Source: Thermococcus siculi (lineage in GTDB: Archaea; Methanobacteriota_B; Thermococci; Thermococcales; Thermococcaceae). From it: DNA of 64,000 bases. Position numbers and translations under genes: made by a program. The stretch's first letter is position 1. Every line of letters starts with the position of its first letter. Where the stretch lies: contig NZ_CP015103.1 of NCBI RefSeq assembly GCF_002214505.1, forward strand, positions 682,001 through 746,000, given 5' to 3'. The notes below the pieces were generated by a model, which did not search any database, was not told the origin of the DNA, and saw only the letters and a program-made list of their open reading frames with translations. Positions 9,238 through 18,106 of this stretch are shown here, piece after piece.

Positions 9238-10137
9238 TCAGTGCTTCCTAAAGAGCACTACCACACCGAGGATAATGGCAAGGATAACGGCGGCATTGCT
9301 GAAGAATGGGACACTGGAGATGTTAATATCCTCGTAATAATCTATTGCCCCATCGCTGACTTCATCTTCTGTACTAGTAGCATCTGTCATTGCGTCCAGA
9401 ACATCTGAGCCGGATCCTCCGTCGGGATCAAGTGCGTTTGCACTTCCATTTTCTCTAACAACCCCAAGCTCAACCCGTATGGTGGAAGGATCCCCAAGCT
9501 CTGACTTTTTCACCCTTATCTCAACGACGTCGTTGGTGGTGGAGGCTACGAACTCGTCATCTGATGTTGAGATGTCAACCCACTCGTTGTTCTGCACTTG
9601 GATTACATCCAGCGGTGAACCCCCGTTCCAGACTGGTACGCCGTCTCCATAAACAGGCTGTCCATCCTGAACCTGGGAATTTGCGAGGTCTACCAATATC
9701 TGGTACTCCCAGTTGGCGTTCCCATCAGAGGCGACTTTGGTATCTGACAAATAGCCGAACCATACCTCCCCACTATCCTGACCCTGATCAGTGTCTATCG
9801 TTATCATTATTCCAGGAGCTCCCTCCTCACCAACGACGTCGAGGTCGTTGAACCTGATCATGAAGTATAGGTAGGTGTCGTCTGCAGTAATCCGGAACTC
9901 AAGTATATCTACCCTCTTATCGGGATTCGCAAAGACCGTTCTCTCGTCTTCGGCGGCGTCCTTCCATACCCATTCTCCCACATCTTGATAAAGTTGTGCT
10001 GTATTTATGTTTTGATTCCACGTGCTTGCTGTCCAATCAGATGGATCACCATCAACCGTTACAGTATGGGCACTCACCATCCCCATCATTCCACCCAGAA
10101 CCATCAGGGCCATAATCAGCACGGCAAACCTCTTCAT
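9238..10137 (-). CDS. Secreted glucodextranase-C/CBM9-like protein with archaeosortase-type tail
   Basis: 299 residues. Signal peptide MKRFAVLIMALMVLGGMMG...SAH, then a domain opening with VDGDPSDW, and a body (WVWKDAAEDERT, ILEFRITADDTYLYFMI) that matches the order and motifs of the C-terminal 220 residues of the neighbouring GH57 protein (YVWNDAVDDEHS, SVRVRADGSYVYFSI). Both end DE-x(2)-DG-x-IDY-x-E followed by VPFFS, a membrane helix and a basic-His tail. The ORF extends upstream to 10206, but ATG 10137 has a GGGGGGACAG ribosome site and starts a clean signal peptide. A TATA candidate lies near 10225-10234. It is 79 bases upstream of the GH57 start on the same strand. Probably a surface glycan-binding companion to the enzyme; catalysis is not expected. 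Confidence 0.8.
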   Translation of the reverse strand: MKRFAVLIMALMVLGGMMGMVSAHTVTVDGDPSDWTASTWNQNINTAQLYQDVGEWVWKDAAEDERTVFANPDKRVDILEFRITADDTYLYFMIRFNDLDVVGEEGAPGIMITIDTDQGQDSGEVWFGYLSDTKVASDGNANWEYQILVDLANSQVQDGQPVYGDGVPVWNGGSPLDVIQVQNNEWVDISTSDDEFVASTTNDVVEIRVKKSELGDPSTIRVELGVVRENGSANALDPDGGSGSDVLDAMTDATSTEDEVSDGAIDYYEDINISSVPFFSNAAVILAIILGVVVLFRKH

Positions 10138-10402
10138 ACTCTGTCCCCCCTTAAGTAGAGCCATCCAGACTTCCGGATACTCCACTCGATTGGGTTTTTC
10201 CAACACTCCAATTATCGCTTTGGAATATAAATACCTTTTGGCATATTACACACGAAAATCGATGTTTAGAAATGTCTTTGCAAGGTAATACGTTTCAATG
10301 CTACAGAACCCTTGAGAATGGCCCGGATCGGTCATTGTGTGTGGAAATGAAATCATGAAAACCGTTTTAAACCTCCCCTCCATCTCCGATTAAGGTGGTG
10401 GA

Positions 10403-11404
10403 ATGGGCGAACCCACCAGGGCCAAAAAATACTGGGACTTAATCACAATCATCGCGCTTTCAATCCTCCTTGACCTGCTTATCTTCTACTCTCCGGACAG
10501 CCTCCTCAGAAAGGTCCTGGGCTTAACCTTCGTCCTCTTCTTCCCGGGCTACGTCTTCATAACAGCGCTGTTCCCCAACAGGAAGGAACTCGACAACCTG
10601 GAGAGGCTGGCCTTAAGCTTCGGCCTGAGCATAGCGATAGTCCCCCTCATCGGCCTGGGCCTCAACTATACTCCCTTGGGAATAAGGCTCATCCCCATCC
10701 TCGTGAGCCTGACTATCTTCAACGTCGTTCTCGCCCTCGCGGCGATCTACCGCAGGGCAAAGGCCTTCGAACCTTGGATTCCGTGGATAACCCTCGACCG
10801 GATCAGGGAGGAGCTGGAGTGGGAGCACTCCAGCAGGATTGACAAGGCACTCACGGTCTTCCTCATAATCGCCATCCTGGCCTCAATCGGGACCCTAGGC
10901 TACGTAATAACCCACCCGAAGCCCGGCGAGACCTTCACCGAGTTCTACATCCTCGGGCCGGGGGGGAATGCCACGGACTATCCTACCGACCTCCGGGTCG
11001 GCCAGAACGGGACGGTGATAATAGGCATTGTCAATCACGAGCACAGGAACGTCACCTACTATGTCCAGATGTGGCTGGTGAACCTCACGTGGGACAACAC
11101 TACTAACACAACGATTATTCACGAGATGTATCCGATGCCGGGCTGGTTCAACGTGACGCTTCCACACGTCCCCGTGGATATTGAGGGCAACTGGACTCCC
11201 CAGTTTGAGAAGAACTACACCTTCAGCATCGACAGACACGGAAAGTGGCAGGTCTGGTTCCTCCTCTTCAAGGACAACCAGCCGAAACTCCCACCAGCGC
11301 CGCCTGATGGGAACTACGCCGAAACCGACGCGAGGAACCTCATACTCGACGCCATCAACGGGACGATACAGAGCCTGAAGCTGAACATTGAGGTGAAGCC
11401 CTAG
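10403..11404 (+). CDS. DUF1616 domain-containing membrane protein
   Basis: 333 residues. The N-terminal half carries four membrane helices (about 14-30, 38-55, 70-90, 94-113) with the DUF1616 signature LGLTFVLFFPGYVFITALFP and LERLALSFGLS. A fifth helix near 149-168 leads to an extracellular beta domain rich in N-x-S/T sites (NVTYY, NLTW, NTTNTT, NVTL, NWT, NYT). GGTGGTGG precedes ATG 10403, and a TTTTAAA box lies near 10367. The family is common beside archaeal glycosylation genes; the AglB gene follows. Function unknown. Confidence 0.8.
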   Translation: MGEPTRAKKYWDLITIIALSILLDLLIFYSPDSLLRKVLGLTFVLFFPGYVFITALFPNRKELDNLERLALSFGLSIAIVPLIGLGLNYTPLGIRLIPILVSLTIFNVVLALAAIYRRAKAFEPWIPWITLDRIREELEWEHSSRIDKALTVFLIIAILASIGTLGYVITHPKPGETFTEFYILGPGGNATDYPTDLRVGQNGTVIIGIVNHEHRNVTYYVQMWLVNLTWDNTTNTTIIHEMYPMPGWFNVTLPHVPVDIEGNWTPQFEKNYTFSIDRHGKWQVWFLLFKDNQPKLPPAPPDGNYAETDARNLILDAINGTIQSLKLNIEVKP

Positions 11405-11466
11405 CAAACCTTTTATTGTTCAGGGCGTTATATTCTCCATTGTAAGAAGCACCAGCGGGGAGGCCG

Positions 11467-13809
11467 ATGAGGAGTGAGAACGCTTTCGATTTCCTGCGCT
11501 CCCTCTGGGAGCGTATGCTCGAACCCAAATACGCGGTTTTAATCCTGACGGTTATTGCCTCCGCTATCAGACTCCTGCCCATGAGGTTCAGGTACCTCCT
11601 TGGCTATGACCCCTATTTCCATCTCGCCTACATTAGATACGCTCTCCAAAAAGGTGAGTGGGTAAACTTTTTTCCGTATACCTATGCTCCATACGGTTCT
11701 CTAGTAAGAGGACCGCTGGGGTTCTGGATGACTCCAGCGTACATTTATAGACTTCTCTCGCATCTTGGACTCTCCCTGTATAACTCATTTAGATTAACCC
11801 CCGTGGTCTTTGGTGTTCTGACTGTTGTTTTTCTTTACCTGTCCATACTCCTCCTGTACGGGAAGGTGGAGGCCTTTCTCTCGGCTTTCTTTCTCTCGGT
11901 GATGTTCGCTCATGTTTTCCGCTCGATGGCGGGCTATTACCGCGGTGACAACTACATGCTGTTCTGGTACAGTTTATCTTTATTTGGAATATCTCTTGCA
12001 CTGTCTAAAAAAGCCCCTTCGTGGAGATACAAACGGCTGGGTTTCTACCTTATTCCTGGATTCTCAGCGGGATTTGCAGCTATATTCTGGCAAGCTTACT
12101 ATCCAATATTCGGTTTCCTACTGGCGAATGCCATCGGGATCGGCACTGGAGCATTTTTGCTCAGAAAGGATAAATACATCTGGGATTCTCTGATATTGGT
12201 CCTGGCAGGGGCTGGAGGTGCTTTACTGGCCAATTTCCTTGGGGGTAGATTTCGTTATGGAATGCTAGCAGTGTCCTGGGGCTTGGGAAGATGGATTGCT
12301 AAAGAGTTTGGTCTTCACTCGGATCTCATCAATGATACTTTTCTTCTGTTTTACTTAAAATACGCTGTACCACTATCGCTGGGACTTCTCGTGTTGCTCT
12401 TGATTTTTTCAAGGCTGATAAGGGACAACAGGCTTTTTTTAAGGCTACTCGTCGTGAGTGCATACGCTCTCACAGTCATTTTGGTCGGCCTGAAGTATTA
12501 TGGTTTGGTGAGTGAATTACTTGCCAAGCTGTTCCCTGCATCCCCTATAGCTGAGACCCAGAGGACGGCATTATCTGATCTGTGGGCTGCGTACGGGCTA
12601 GGTGGGATTATCTCCCCATTTTTCTTCTTGGGATTCGTCCCCTCAAGAATCAAAGTTAGGGATTTTCTCCTCCTGGGTCTTTTGCTACTGGTTCTCCCTA
12701 TGATTTTGCTCTGGACTAGGTTTCTCTTCATAGGCTCCTTTGTAATAGCCCTCATGGCCGGTATTGGGCTAGTGAGGATGTACGAAGTGCTGTGTCCTCG
12801 GATGTGGAATAATAGTCCCGCGGCCGTTTTCATGTTAGCATTGCTGATATCTCTCCCATTAACCACTGCAATTCAGGGAGTACACAATACTCTAACCCTC
12901 AAACCAATTATGGATGACCACTGGGAACGGGGATTGACGTATCTGGGTAAAAATTCCAATATCACCGATGTGGTTCTAGATTGGTGGGATCATGGCTACT
13001 GGATTATATATTACTCCCAGCGGTCTGTAATAGCACAGGCTGGACCTAACAGGTGGGTGTCTCAGTATTACCTGGGCCTGAGGAGTGAAAAGGAGCTTAT
13101 GAAAATGGGGGTTGATTACATCATTGTCTCTTATGATGCTATTATGAAATTTGGATCCCTACTGGAGACAGCCAACGTCTCTCCTAGAGAATATGCCCTC
13201 GTAGTGCTACCTGGGAGAGAATCCTATGGGAACCTGTTCGTGTTCTCAAACGGCCTATACTCGCTTATAGCTGCCCCTGGGAAAACATGGGACGTTAAGG
13301 TGAACTTGGGGAACAGTATCGTTATTCCGAAGCGCGTTTTTGTTGAGACTCCTGCCACTCTTGGTGAGGTTTCTCTCTCAGGCAGGCCTACAGCGGATGT
13401 CTACGTCTACATAAACCTGAACTACGGTTACGCTGTCATAATGAACGGGAGAACCTTTGATACACCCCTTGCGAGGCTCATGTTCACCAGCAACTACTCC
13501 CGTGCCTACAGCCTCCTGTACTCGGACGGAGGCTACATCAAGGTGTTCCGCTTCGAGCACCCGAACGTGGTGGTCATCCAGGAAAACAGTTCAATAGTTC
13601 TGAAGTTTACTAACTCGACCGGAACTGGCCTTCGGATATACGGCTATCTCGACAATGGGACGCTTGTCTTCAAGAAGCGGTATGGCGTTAAGAGGAAGGA
13701 GGAGTTCGTGCTCCCGGAGAATATAAATGGCAGTGTTGTCGTGCGGTACATTTACGCGCAGGAGAAGACCATTCTGGACAGGGGAGTTTTCAGGATTGAT
13801 GATGTCTGA
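11467..13809 (+). CDS. aglB: Dolichyl-phosphooligosaccharide-protein glycotransferase (AglB/STT3)
   Basis: 780 residues. Catalytic subunit of archaeal N-glycosylation, moving the lipid-linked oligosaccharide onto Asn in N-x-S/T. The first external loop contains the metal-binding Asp in GYDPYFHL (about residue 47); about thirteen membrane helices follow. The hallmark WWDHGYWI is at about 505-512, followed by a soluble C-terminal domain. 780 residues lies between the long (about 970) and short AglB forms. Bases 11600-13100 are less GC-rich than the ends, perhaps from recombination. It lies upstream of the rhamnose-nucleotide operon and glycan island, which likely build its donor. Confidence 0.93.
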   Translation: MRSENAFDFLRSLWERMLEPKYAVLILTVIASAIRLLPMRFRYLLGYDPYFHLAYIRYALQKGEWVNFFPYTYAPYGSLVRGPLGFWMTPAYIYRLLSHLGLSLYNSFRLTPVVFGVLTVVFLYLSILLLYGKVEAFLSAFFLSVMFAHVFRSMAGYYRGDNYMLFWYSLSLFGISLALSKKAPSWRYKRLGFYLIPGFSAGFAAIFWQAYYPIFGFLLANAIGIGTGAFLLRKDKYIWDSLILVLAGAGGALLANFLGGRFRYGMLAVSWGLGRWIAKEFGLHSDLINDTFLLFYLKYAVPLSLGLLVLLLIFSRLIRDNRLFLRLLVVSAYALTVILVGLKYYGLVSELLAKLFPASPIAETQRTALSDLWAAYGLGGIISPFFFLGFVPSRIKVRDFLLLGLLLLVLPMILLWTRFLFIGSFVIALMAGIGLVRMYEVLCPRMWNNSPAAVFMLALLISLPLTTAIQGVHNTLTLKPIMDDHWERGLTYLGKNSNITDVVLDWWDHGYWIIYYSQRSVIAQAGPNRWVSQYYLGLRSEKELMKMGVDYIIVSYDAIMKFGSLLETANVSPREYALVVLPGRESYGNLFVFSNGLYSLIAAPGKTWDVKVNLGNSIVIPKRVFVETPATLGEVSLSGRPTADVYVYINLNYGYAVIMNGRTFDTPLARLMFTSNYSRAYSLLYSDGGYIKVFRFEHPNVVVIQENSSIVLKFTNSTGTGLRIYGYLDNGTLVFKKRYGVKRKEEFVLPENINGSVVVRYIYAQEKTILDRGVFRIDDV

Positions 13810-13823
13810 TGTAAACCAATGTG

Positions 13824-13836
13824 AATCACTGTGATT
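13824..13836. promoter_or_regulatory. Perfect dyad AATCAC-T-GTGATT upstream of the rml operon
   Basis: A 13-base palindrome about 35 bases before the TATA box of rmlA and 15 bases after the aglB stop. Near-matching outer arms (AACCA / TGGTT) surround it. It could be an operator or the 3' hairpin of the aglB transcript. It resembles a TGM half-pair but the spacer is one base instead of five, so I do not call it a Tgr site. Confidence 0.3.
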
Positions 13837-13870
13837 TAATGGTTATGATCACAGAACTCGTCGGTAAATT

Positions 13871-13878
13871 TTTATAAA
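13871..13878 (+). promoter_or_regulatory. TATA box of the rml operon
   Basis: TTTATAAA preceded by an A-rich element (GGTAAATT), about 40 bases before the rmlA ATG at 13911, with GGGTGGT as ribosome site. Spacing predicts transcription start near 13900. Confidence 0.6.
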
Positions 13879-13910
13879 GTGTAGAGAATCTAAACTTTCA
13901 GGGTGGTAAT

Positions 13911-14969
13911 ATGAAGGCCCTCATCCTGTCTGGAGGCCACGGAACACGGCTCAGGCCTCTAACGTACTCCCAGCAGAAGCAGCTAATCCCCGTTGCCAAT
14001 AAGCCCGTGCTCTTCTACGCGATCGAGGATGTTATTGAGGCCGGAATATATGAGATTGGGATCATCGTTGGCCCCAACGCAGATCAGGTTAAGAGGACGG
14101 TCCTCGGCAGGGAGTGGGACGCTGAAATTGAGTTCATCTACCAGGGTGACCCCAGAGGATTGGCCCATGCAATACTAGTGGCTAGGGATTTTCTCGGTGA
14201 CGACGACTTCGTTATGTACCTTGGAGACAACATCCTCCGCGAGGGAATAGTGGAGCATCTAAACCACTTCAAGAGGGGAGACTTCGACGCCACCATACTC
14301 CTCCAGGAGGTTCCAAATCCTCAGCAGTTCGGCGTTGCGGAGCTGAGTGAAGATGGTAAAACCATCAGGCGTCTGGTCGAGAAACCCAAGGTCCCCCCAA
14401 GCAACCTGGCCCTCGTCGGGATATACTTCTTCAAGTCCATCATACACGAGGCGGTGAAAAACATAAAACCCTCTTGGAGGAATGAGCTTGAGATAACCGA
14501 TGCCATCCAGTGGCTTATCGACCATGGCTATAGAGTTGGGTGGACCAAGGTCACCGGGTGGTGGAAGGACACCGGAAAGCCCGAGGATATACTCGACGCC
14601 AACAGGCTCATACTGGACGACATAAAGGCTGATATTAGGGTCAGGACAAATGCCAGAATCCACGGCAGGGTAGTCATCGAAGAGGGCACCGTAATAGACG
14701 AGGACACTGTGATAAAGGGCCCCGTGGTCATCGGGAAGAACGTCAGGATAATAGACTCCTATATAGGTCCCTACACGAGCATCGGCGACAACGTCGTCAT
14801 TGAGAACACCGAGATCGAGGATTCCATAGTGCTTGAGGGAAGTGAGATAAGAAACGCAGGTAGGATAGTTGAAAGCCTCATTGGAAGAGGAGTGAAGATA
14901 ATAAACGGCACCTCCCATCCGTTCGGCAGAAAGCTGGTCATTGGCGACAACTCAAGGCTTATACTGTGA
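13911..14969 (+). CDS. rmlA: Glucose-1-phosphate thymidylyltransferase, long archaeal form
   Basis: 352 residues. Makes dTDP-glucose from dTTP and glucose-1-phosphate, the first step to dTDP-rhamnose. The nucleotidyltransferase signature GGHGTRLRPLTYSQQKQLIP opens the protein; MYLGDNIL and TGWWKDTGKPEDILDAN are conserved core elements. From about residue 245 there is a left-handed beta-helix of hexapeptide-like repeats (GRVVIEEGTVIDEDTVI), absent from the roughly 290-residue bacterial RmlA but usual in the long archaeal type. First gene of the rmlA-rmlB-(vapBC)-rmlC-rmlD operon. Confidence 0.93.
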   Translation: MKALILSGGHGTRLRPLTYSQQKQLIPVANKPVLFYAIEDVIEAGIYEIGIIVGPNADQVKRTVLGREWDAEIEFIYQGDPRGLAHAILVARDFLGDDDFVMYLGDNILREGIVEHLNHFKRGDFDATILLQEVPNPQQFGVAELSEDGKTIRRLVEKPKVPPSNLALVGIYFFKSIIHEAVKNIKPSWRNELEITDAIQWLIDHGYRVGWTKVTGWWKDTGKPEDILDANRLILDDIKADIRVRTNARIHGRVVIEEGTVIDEDTVIKGPVVIGKNVRIIDSYIGPYTSIGDNVVIENTEIEDSIVLEGSEIRNAGRIVESLIGRGVKIINGTSHPFGRKLVIGDNSRLIL

Positions 14970-14975
14970 GGTGGA

Positions 14976-15980
14976 ATGATGAGGGTCTTGGTAACCGGCG
15001 GAATGGGCTTCATAGGGAGCAATTTCATCCGCTACGTTCTGGAAAAGCACAATGACTGGGAAGTGATAAACCTGGATAAGCTTGGCTACGGATCAAACCC
15101 CGCGAACCTGAAGGACATTGAGAGTGATGATAGGTACACTTTTGTCAGAGGGGATATAACCGACTATGAACTCGTGAGTGATCTCGTTAAGAAAGTTGAT
15201 GGAATAGTACATTTTGCTGCTGAGAGCCATGTGGACAGGAGCATCTCAAGCCCGGAGCATTTTTTGAACAGCAACGTTATCGGAACTTACACCCTTCTGG
15301 AGGCAGTCAGGAAAGAAAATCCCCAAGTTAGGTTCGTCCACATAAGCACAGACGAGGTCTATGGCGACATTTTGAGGGGTTCCTTTACCGAAAACGACCG
15401 CTTGATGCCGTCATCACCGTATTCTGCCACAAAGGCTGCCAGTGACATGCTCGTCCTTGGATGGGCGAGGACTTACAAGCTCAATGCCTCCATAACGAGG
15501 TGTACCAACAACTACGGCCCCTACCAGTTCCCGGAGAAGCTCATCCCAAAGACCATAATAAGGGCGAGCATGGGGCTTAAGATCCCGATATACGGCACTG
15601 GCCAAAATGTCAGGGACTGGCTCTATGTGGAGGACCATGTGAGTGCCATTGAAGTGGTTCTCCTCAAAGGAGAGCCAAGGGAGATATACAACATCTCCGC
15701 TGGCGAGGAGAAGACAAACCTTGATGTTGTTAAAACCGTTCTAAACCTCATGAGCAAAGATGGGAGTTTAATTGAGTTCGTTGAGGACAGACCCGGCCAC
15801 GACCTTCGCTACTCTCTCGACTCTTGGAAGATAACCAGGGATCTTAAGTGGAGGCCGAAATACAGCTTTGAAAAGGGGATCAAGAAGACCGTCGAATGGT
15901 ACCTTGAAAACGAGTGGTGGTGGAGGCCTTTAGTCGATGAGAAAGTTCTCCACCCAACGCCCTGGAAGCTGGGATGGTAG
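14976..15980 (+). CDS. rmlB: dTDP-glucose 4,6-dehydratase
   Basis: 334 residues, extended short-chain dehydrogenase. NAD-binding GGMGFIGSNFIR near the N-terminus, active-site STDEVYG (Asp-Glu pair) and YSATKAASDM (catalytic Tyr and Lys). Converts dTDP-glucose to dTDP-4-keto-6-deoxyglucose. Six bases separate it from rmlA; GAGGTGGA is the ribosome site. Two adjacent ATGs (14976, 14979) could start it. Confidence 0.94.
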   Translation: MMRVLVTGGMGFIGSNFIRYVLEKHNDWEVINLDKLGYGSNPANLKDIESDDRYTFVRGDITDYELVSDLVKKVDGIVHFAAESHVDRSISSPEHFLNSNVIGTYTLLEAVRKENPQVRFVHISTDEVYGDILRGSFTENDRLMPSSPYSATKAASDMLVLGWARTYKLNASITRCTNNYGPYQFPEKLIPKTIIRASMGLKIPIYGTGQNVRDWLYVEDHVSAIEVVLLKGEPREIYNISAGEEKTNLDVVKTVLNLMSKDGSLIEFVEDRPGHDLRYSLDSWKITRDLKWRPKYSFEKGIKKTVEWYLENEWWWRPLVDEKVLHPTPWKLGW

Positions 15981-16025
15981 CAACAATTAAATATGTGTGT
16001 GCACATAAGTTACTTAGGTGATATT

Positions 16026-16313
16026 ATGCCTACCATGACCCTTTCCATACCTCCCAAGCTCTATCGCAGGATGAAGAGGCATCCTGAAATCAAATGGAGC
16101 GAGATCGCGAGGAGAGCAATAGAGGAGTATCTCAGAGAACTGGAAAATTCGAAGGCGGAGATGTCCATGAACGAGTTTAGGGGCCTTCTTAGGGAGGAGA
16201 TACTAAAAGATGTGGAGTCCACACCTGATGAAGCTTATGAGGAATACTACAAAAAAGCGAGGGAGCTGGAATGGAAGCGGACAAAAAGAGGCTCTACGAC
16301 ACAAACGTCCTGA
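16026..16313 (+). CDS. vapB: VapB-type antitoxin
   Basis: 95 residues. N-terminal MPTMTLSIPPKLYRRMKRH and WSEIARRAIEEYLREL form a ribbon-helix-helix-like DNA-binding domain; the acidic C-terminal half would bind the toxin. The frame opens at 15993, but ATG 16026 has AGGTGAT five bases upstream. The next gene, a PIN toxin, overlaps its end by 43 bases. The pair sits between rmlB and rmlC on the same strand. Confidence 0.85.
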   Translation: MPTMTLSIPPKLYRRMKRHPEIKWSEIARRAIEEYLRELENSKAEMSMNEFRGLLREEILKDVESTPDEAYEEYYKKARELEWKRTKRGSTTQTS

Positions 16314-16612
16314 TAGATACAGTAAAGAACAAGAACAGCCTGGAAGATGGATACACAACGGTACTTAATCTTATTGAGTATCCAAAAGGGGCCCTCCTTG
16401 ACCTGAACCTTTTGATACCCACTGTAAAGGAGTACGCACTTGCGGTTGAATTATCTGAAAAGCTTGTGAAAGAGGGCACTCCAGTTCCCGCCGTTGATAT
16501 TGTTCTGGCAGCGGTTTCAATGTTCCGGGGTCTAACTCTGGTAACCAAGGACAGGCATTTTGAAAGGATAAAAAAGGTCGCCCCGGAGCTTCAGGTTGAG
16601 ATCGTTGAATGA
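16271..16612 (+). CDS. vapC: VapC PIN-domain toxin (ribonuclease)
   Basis: 113 residues. PIN-domain acidic residues appear in order: YDTNVLID (first Asp), NLIEYPK (Glu), VDIVLAA (Asp) and TKDRHFERI (last Asp). VapC toxins cut specific RNAs, usually tRNA or rRNA, when free of VapB. It starts inside vapB (GAGGGAGCTGG upstream) and ends 13 bases before the rmlC start, so the pair is transcribed within the rhamnose operon. Confidence 0.87.
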   Translation: MEADKKRLYDTNVLIDTVKNKNSLEDGYTTVLNLIEYPKGALLDLNLLIPTVKEYALAVELSEKLVKEGTPVPAVDIVLAAVSMFRGLTLVTKDRHFERIKKVAPELQVEIVE

Positions 16613-16625
16613 GGGGGTAATAAAA

Positions 16626-17186
16626 ATGCCTTTCGAGTTCAAGAGGCTGGAGATCCCCGACGTTATCCTGATAAAGCCTAAGGTCTTCGAGGACGAGAGG
16701 GGCTTCTTCATGGAGACATACAAGAAGTCTGACTTCGAGAAGGCTGGCATTAAAGGAGAGTTCGTACAGGACAACCATTCTCGCTCAAGATATGGCGTTC
16801 TGAGGGGCCTGCACTTCCAGAGGGGCCCTTATGCCCAGGCGAAGATAGTCAGGTGCGTAAGGGGAGTTATTTACGATGTTGCCGTCGACCTAAGAAAGGA
16901 TTCGCCAACTTTCGGGAAGTATGTTGGGGTTATCCTGTCAGAATTCAACAAATATCAGCTCTACATTCCTAGGGGTTTTGCCCATGGGTTCGTGGTTTTA
17001 GGTGATGTTGCAGAGGTTGTTTACAAGGTGGACAACGTCTACGCCCCTAGCCATGAAGGCGGCCTGATATGGAACGATCCCGATGTTGGGATTAAGTGGC
17101 CGGTTGAAGACCCGATAGTCTCACCGAAGGACCAGAGATGGCCGACTCTGAGGGAGTTAATTGAAAGGGATGAGGTGTTTAGGTGA
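16626..17186 (+). CDS. rmlC: dTDP-4-dehydrorhamnose 3,5-epimerase
   Basis: 186 residues, cupin fold. KVFEDERGFFMETY, QDNHSRSRYGVLRGLHFQ (catalytic His in the second half) and FAHGFVVLGDVAEVVYK are family hallmarks. The ORF extends upstream into vapC, but ATG 16626 with GAGGGGGT upstream gives the standard N-terminus MPFEFKRLEIPDV. rmlD follows with a six-base gap. Confidence 0.94.
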   Translation: MPFEFKRLEIPDVILIKPKVFEDERGFFMETYKKSDFEKAGIKGEFVQDNHSRSRYGVLRGLHFQRGPYAQAKIVRCVRGVIYDVAVDLRKDSPTFGKYVGVILSEFNKYQLYIPRGFAHGFVVLGDVAEVVYKVDNVYAPSHEGGLIWNDPDVGIKWPVEDPIVSPKDQRWPTLRELIERDEVFR

Positions 17187-17192
17187 GCACAA

Positions 17193-18056
17193 ATGAGAGT
17201 GGCAATGATTGGAGCGAATGGTCAATTAGGGACAGACCTCGTAGAGGTCTTCAGTAAGGATTCCGAATTTGATGTTGTTCCTTTAACCCACAAAGACCTC
17301 GACGTGACTGTCCCGGAAACTCTCGAAATCCTCAAGCGAGTGAAGCCAGACGTTATTATCAATACGGCCGCATACGTTAGGGTTGACGATGCCGAGCTTT
17401 ACCCAGAGAAAGCGTTTGCAGTGAATGCAATTGGGGCCTTGAACGTCGCAAGGGTTGCCAATGAAATTGGAGCAATCAACGTTTACATAAGCACGGATTA
17501 TGTTTTTGATGGCGAAAAGGAGGAGCCTTATATTGAGGAAGACACACCCAACCCAATAAACGTCTATGGAGTAAGCAAGTACGTAGGGGAAATTTTCACT
17601 AAGAATTACTCTCCAAAACACTATATAATCAGAGTGGCGAGCCTCTATGGAAAAGTCGGAGCAAGCGGCAAGGGTGGGAACTTCGTTGAGTGGATCATTG
17701 AGAAAGCAAAGCGTGGGGAAGAGCTTAGAATTGTGGACGACCAGTTCATGAGCCCAACGTATACCAAGGACGTTGCTAGAACTTTGAGGGAGTTTTTAAA
17801 GCTAAGGCCCGAGTTTGGGATCTATCACATGGTTAACGAGGGGTACTGTTCTTGGTATGAATTTGCTAAGGCAATATTCGAGATTTTGGGCTGGGAGGTT
17901 CAGATAAAGCCCATAAAGTCAAATGAACTCAACAGATTGGCGAAGAGACCGAGGTTCTCTGCGCTGAAGAATACGAAGCTGGAGAAATTAGGTTTAAGAA
18001 TGAGACCATGGAAAGAAGCATTAACGGGGTATTTAACGGAGAAGGGATATTTATAG
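17193..18056 (+). CDS. rmlD: dTDP-4-dehydrorhamnose reductase
   Basis: 287 residues. GANGQLGTDLVEVF (cofactor loop), STDYVFDG and YGVSKYVGE (catalytic Tyr and Lys) identify RmlD, which completes dTDP-L-rhamnose. GTGAG precedes ATG 17193. GC content drops along this gene towards the glycan island. Confidence 0.93.
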   Translation: MRVAMIGANGQLGTDLVEVFSKDSEFDVVPLTHKDLDVTVPETLEILKRVKPDVIINTAAYVRVDDAELYPEKAFAVNAIGALNVARVANEIGAINVYISTDYVFDGEKEEPYIEEDTPNPINVYGVSKYVGEIFTKNYSPKHYIIRVASLYGKVGASGKGGNFVEWIIEKAKRGEELRIVDDQFMSPTYTKDVARTLREFLKLRPEFGIYHMVNEGYCSWYEFAKAIFEILGWEVQIKPIKSNELNRLAKRPRFSALKNTKLEKLGLRMRPWKEALTGYLTEKGYL

Positions 18057-18106
18057 GATTAACAAACACAATCATGACAAATTAAAACTATCATTAGTGA
18101 TCTCTA

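Noticed and set aside
11467-13809. AglB middle region as a separate horizontally acquired gene
   Set aside because: The lower GC is real, but the frame, helices and catalytic WWDHGYWI are continuous with the ends, so it is one intact gene.
13824-13836. AATCACTGTGATT as a Tgr (TGM) site before rmlA
   Set aside because: TGM needs a five-base spacer; here it is one base. Kept only as an unassigned dyad.
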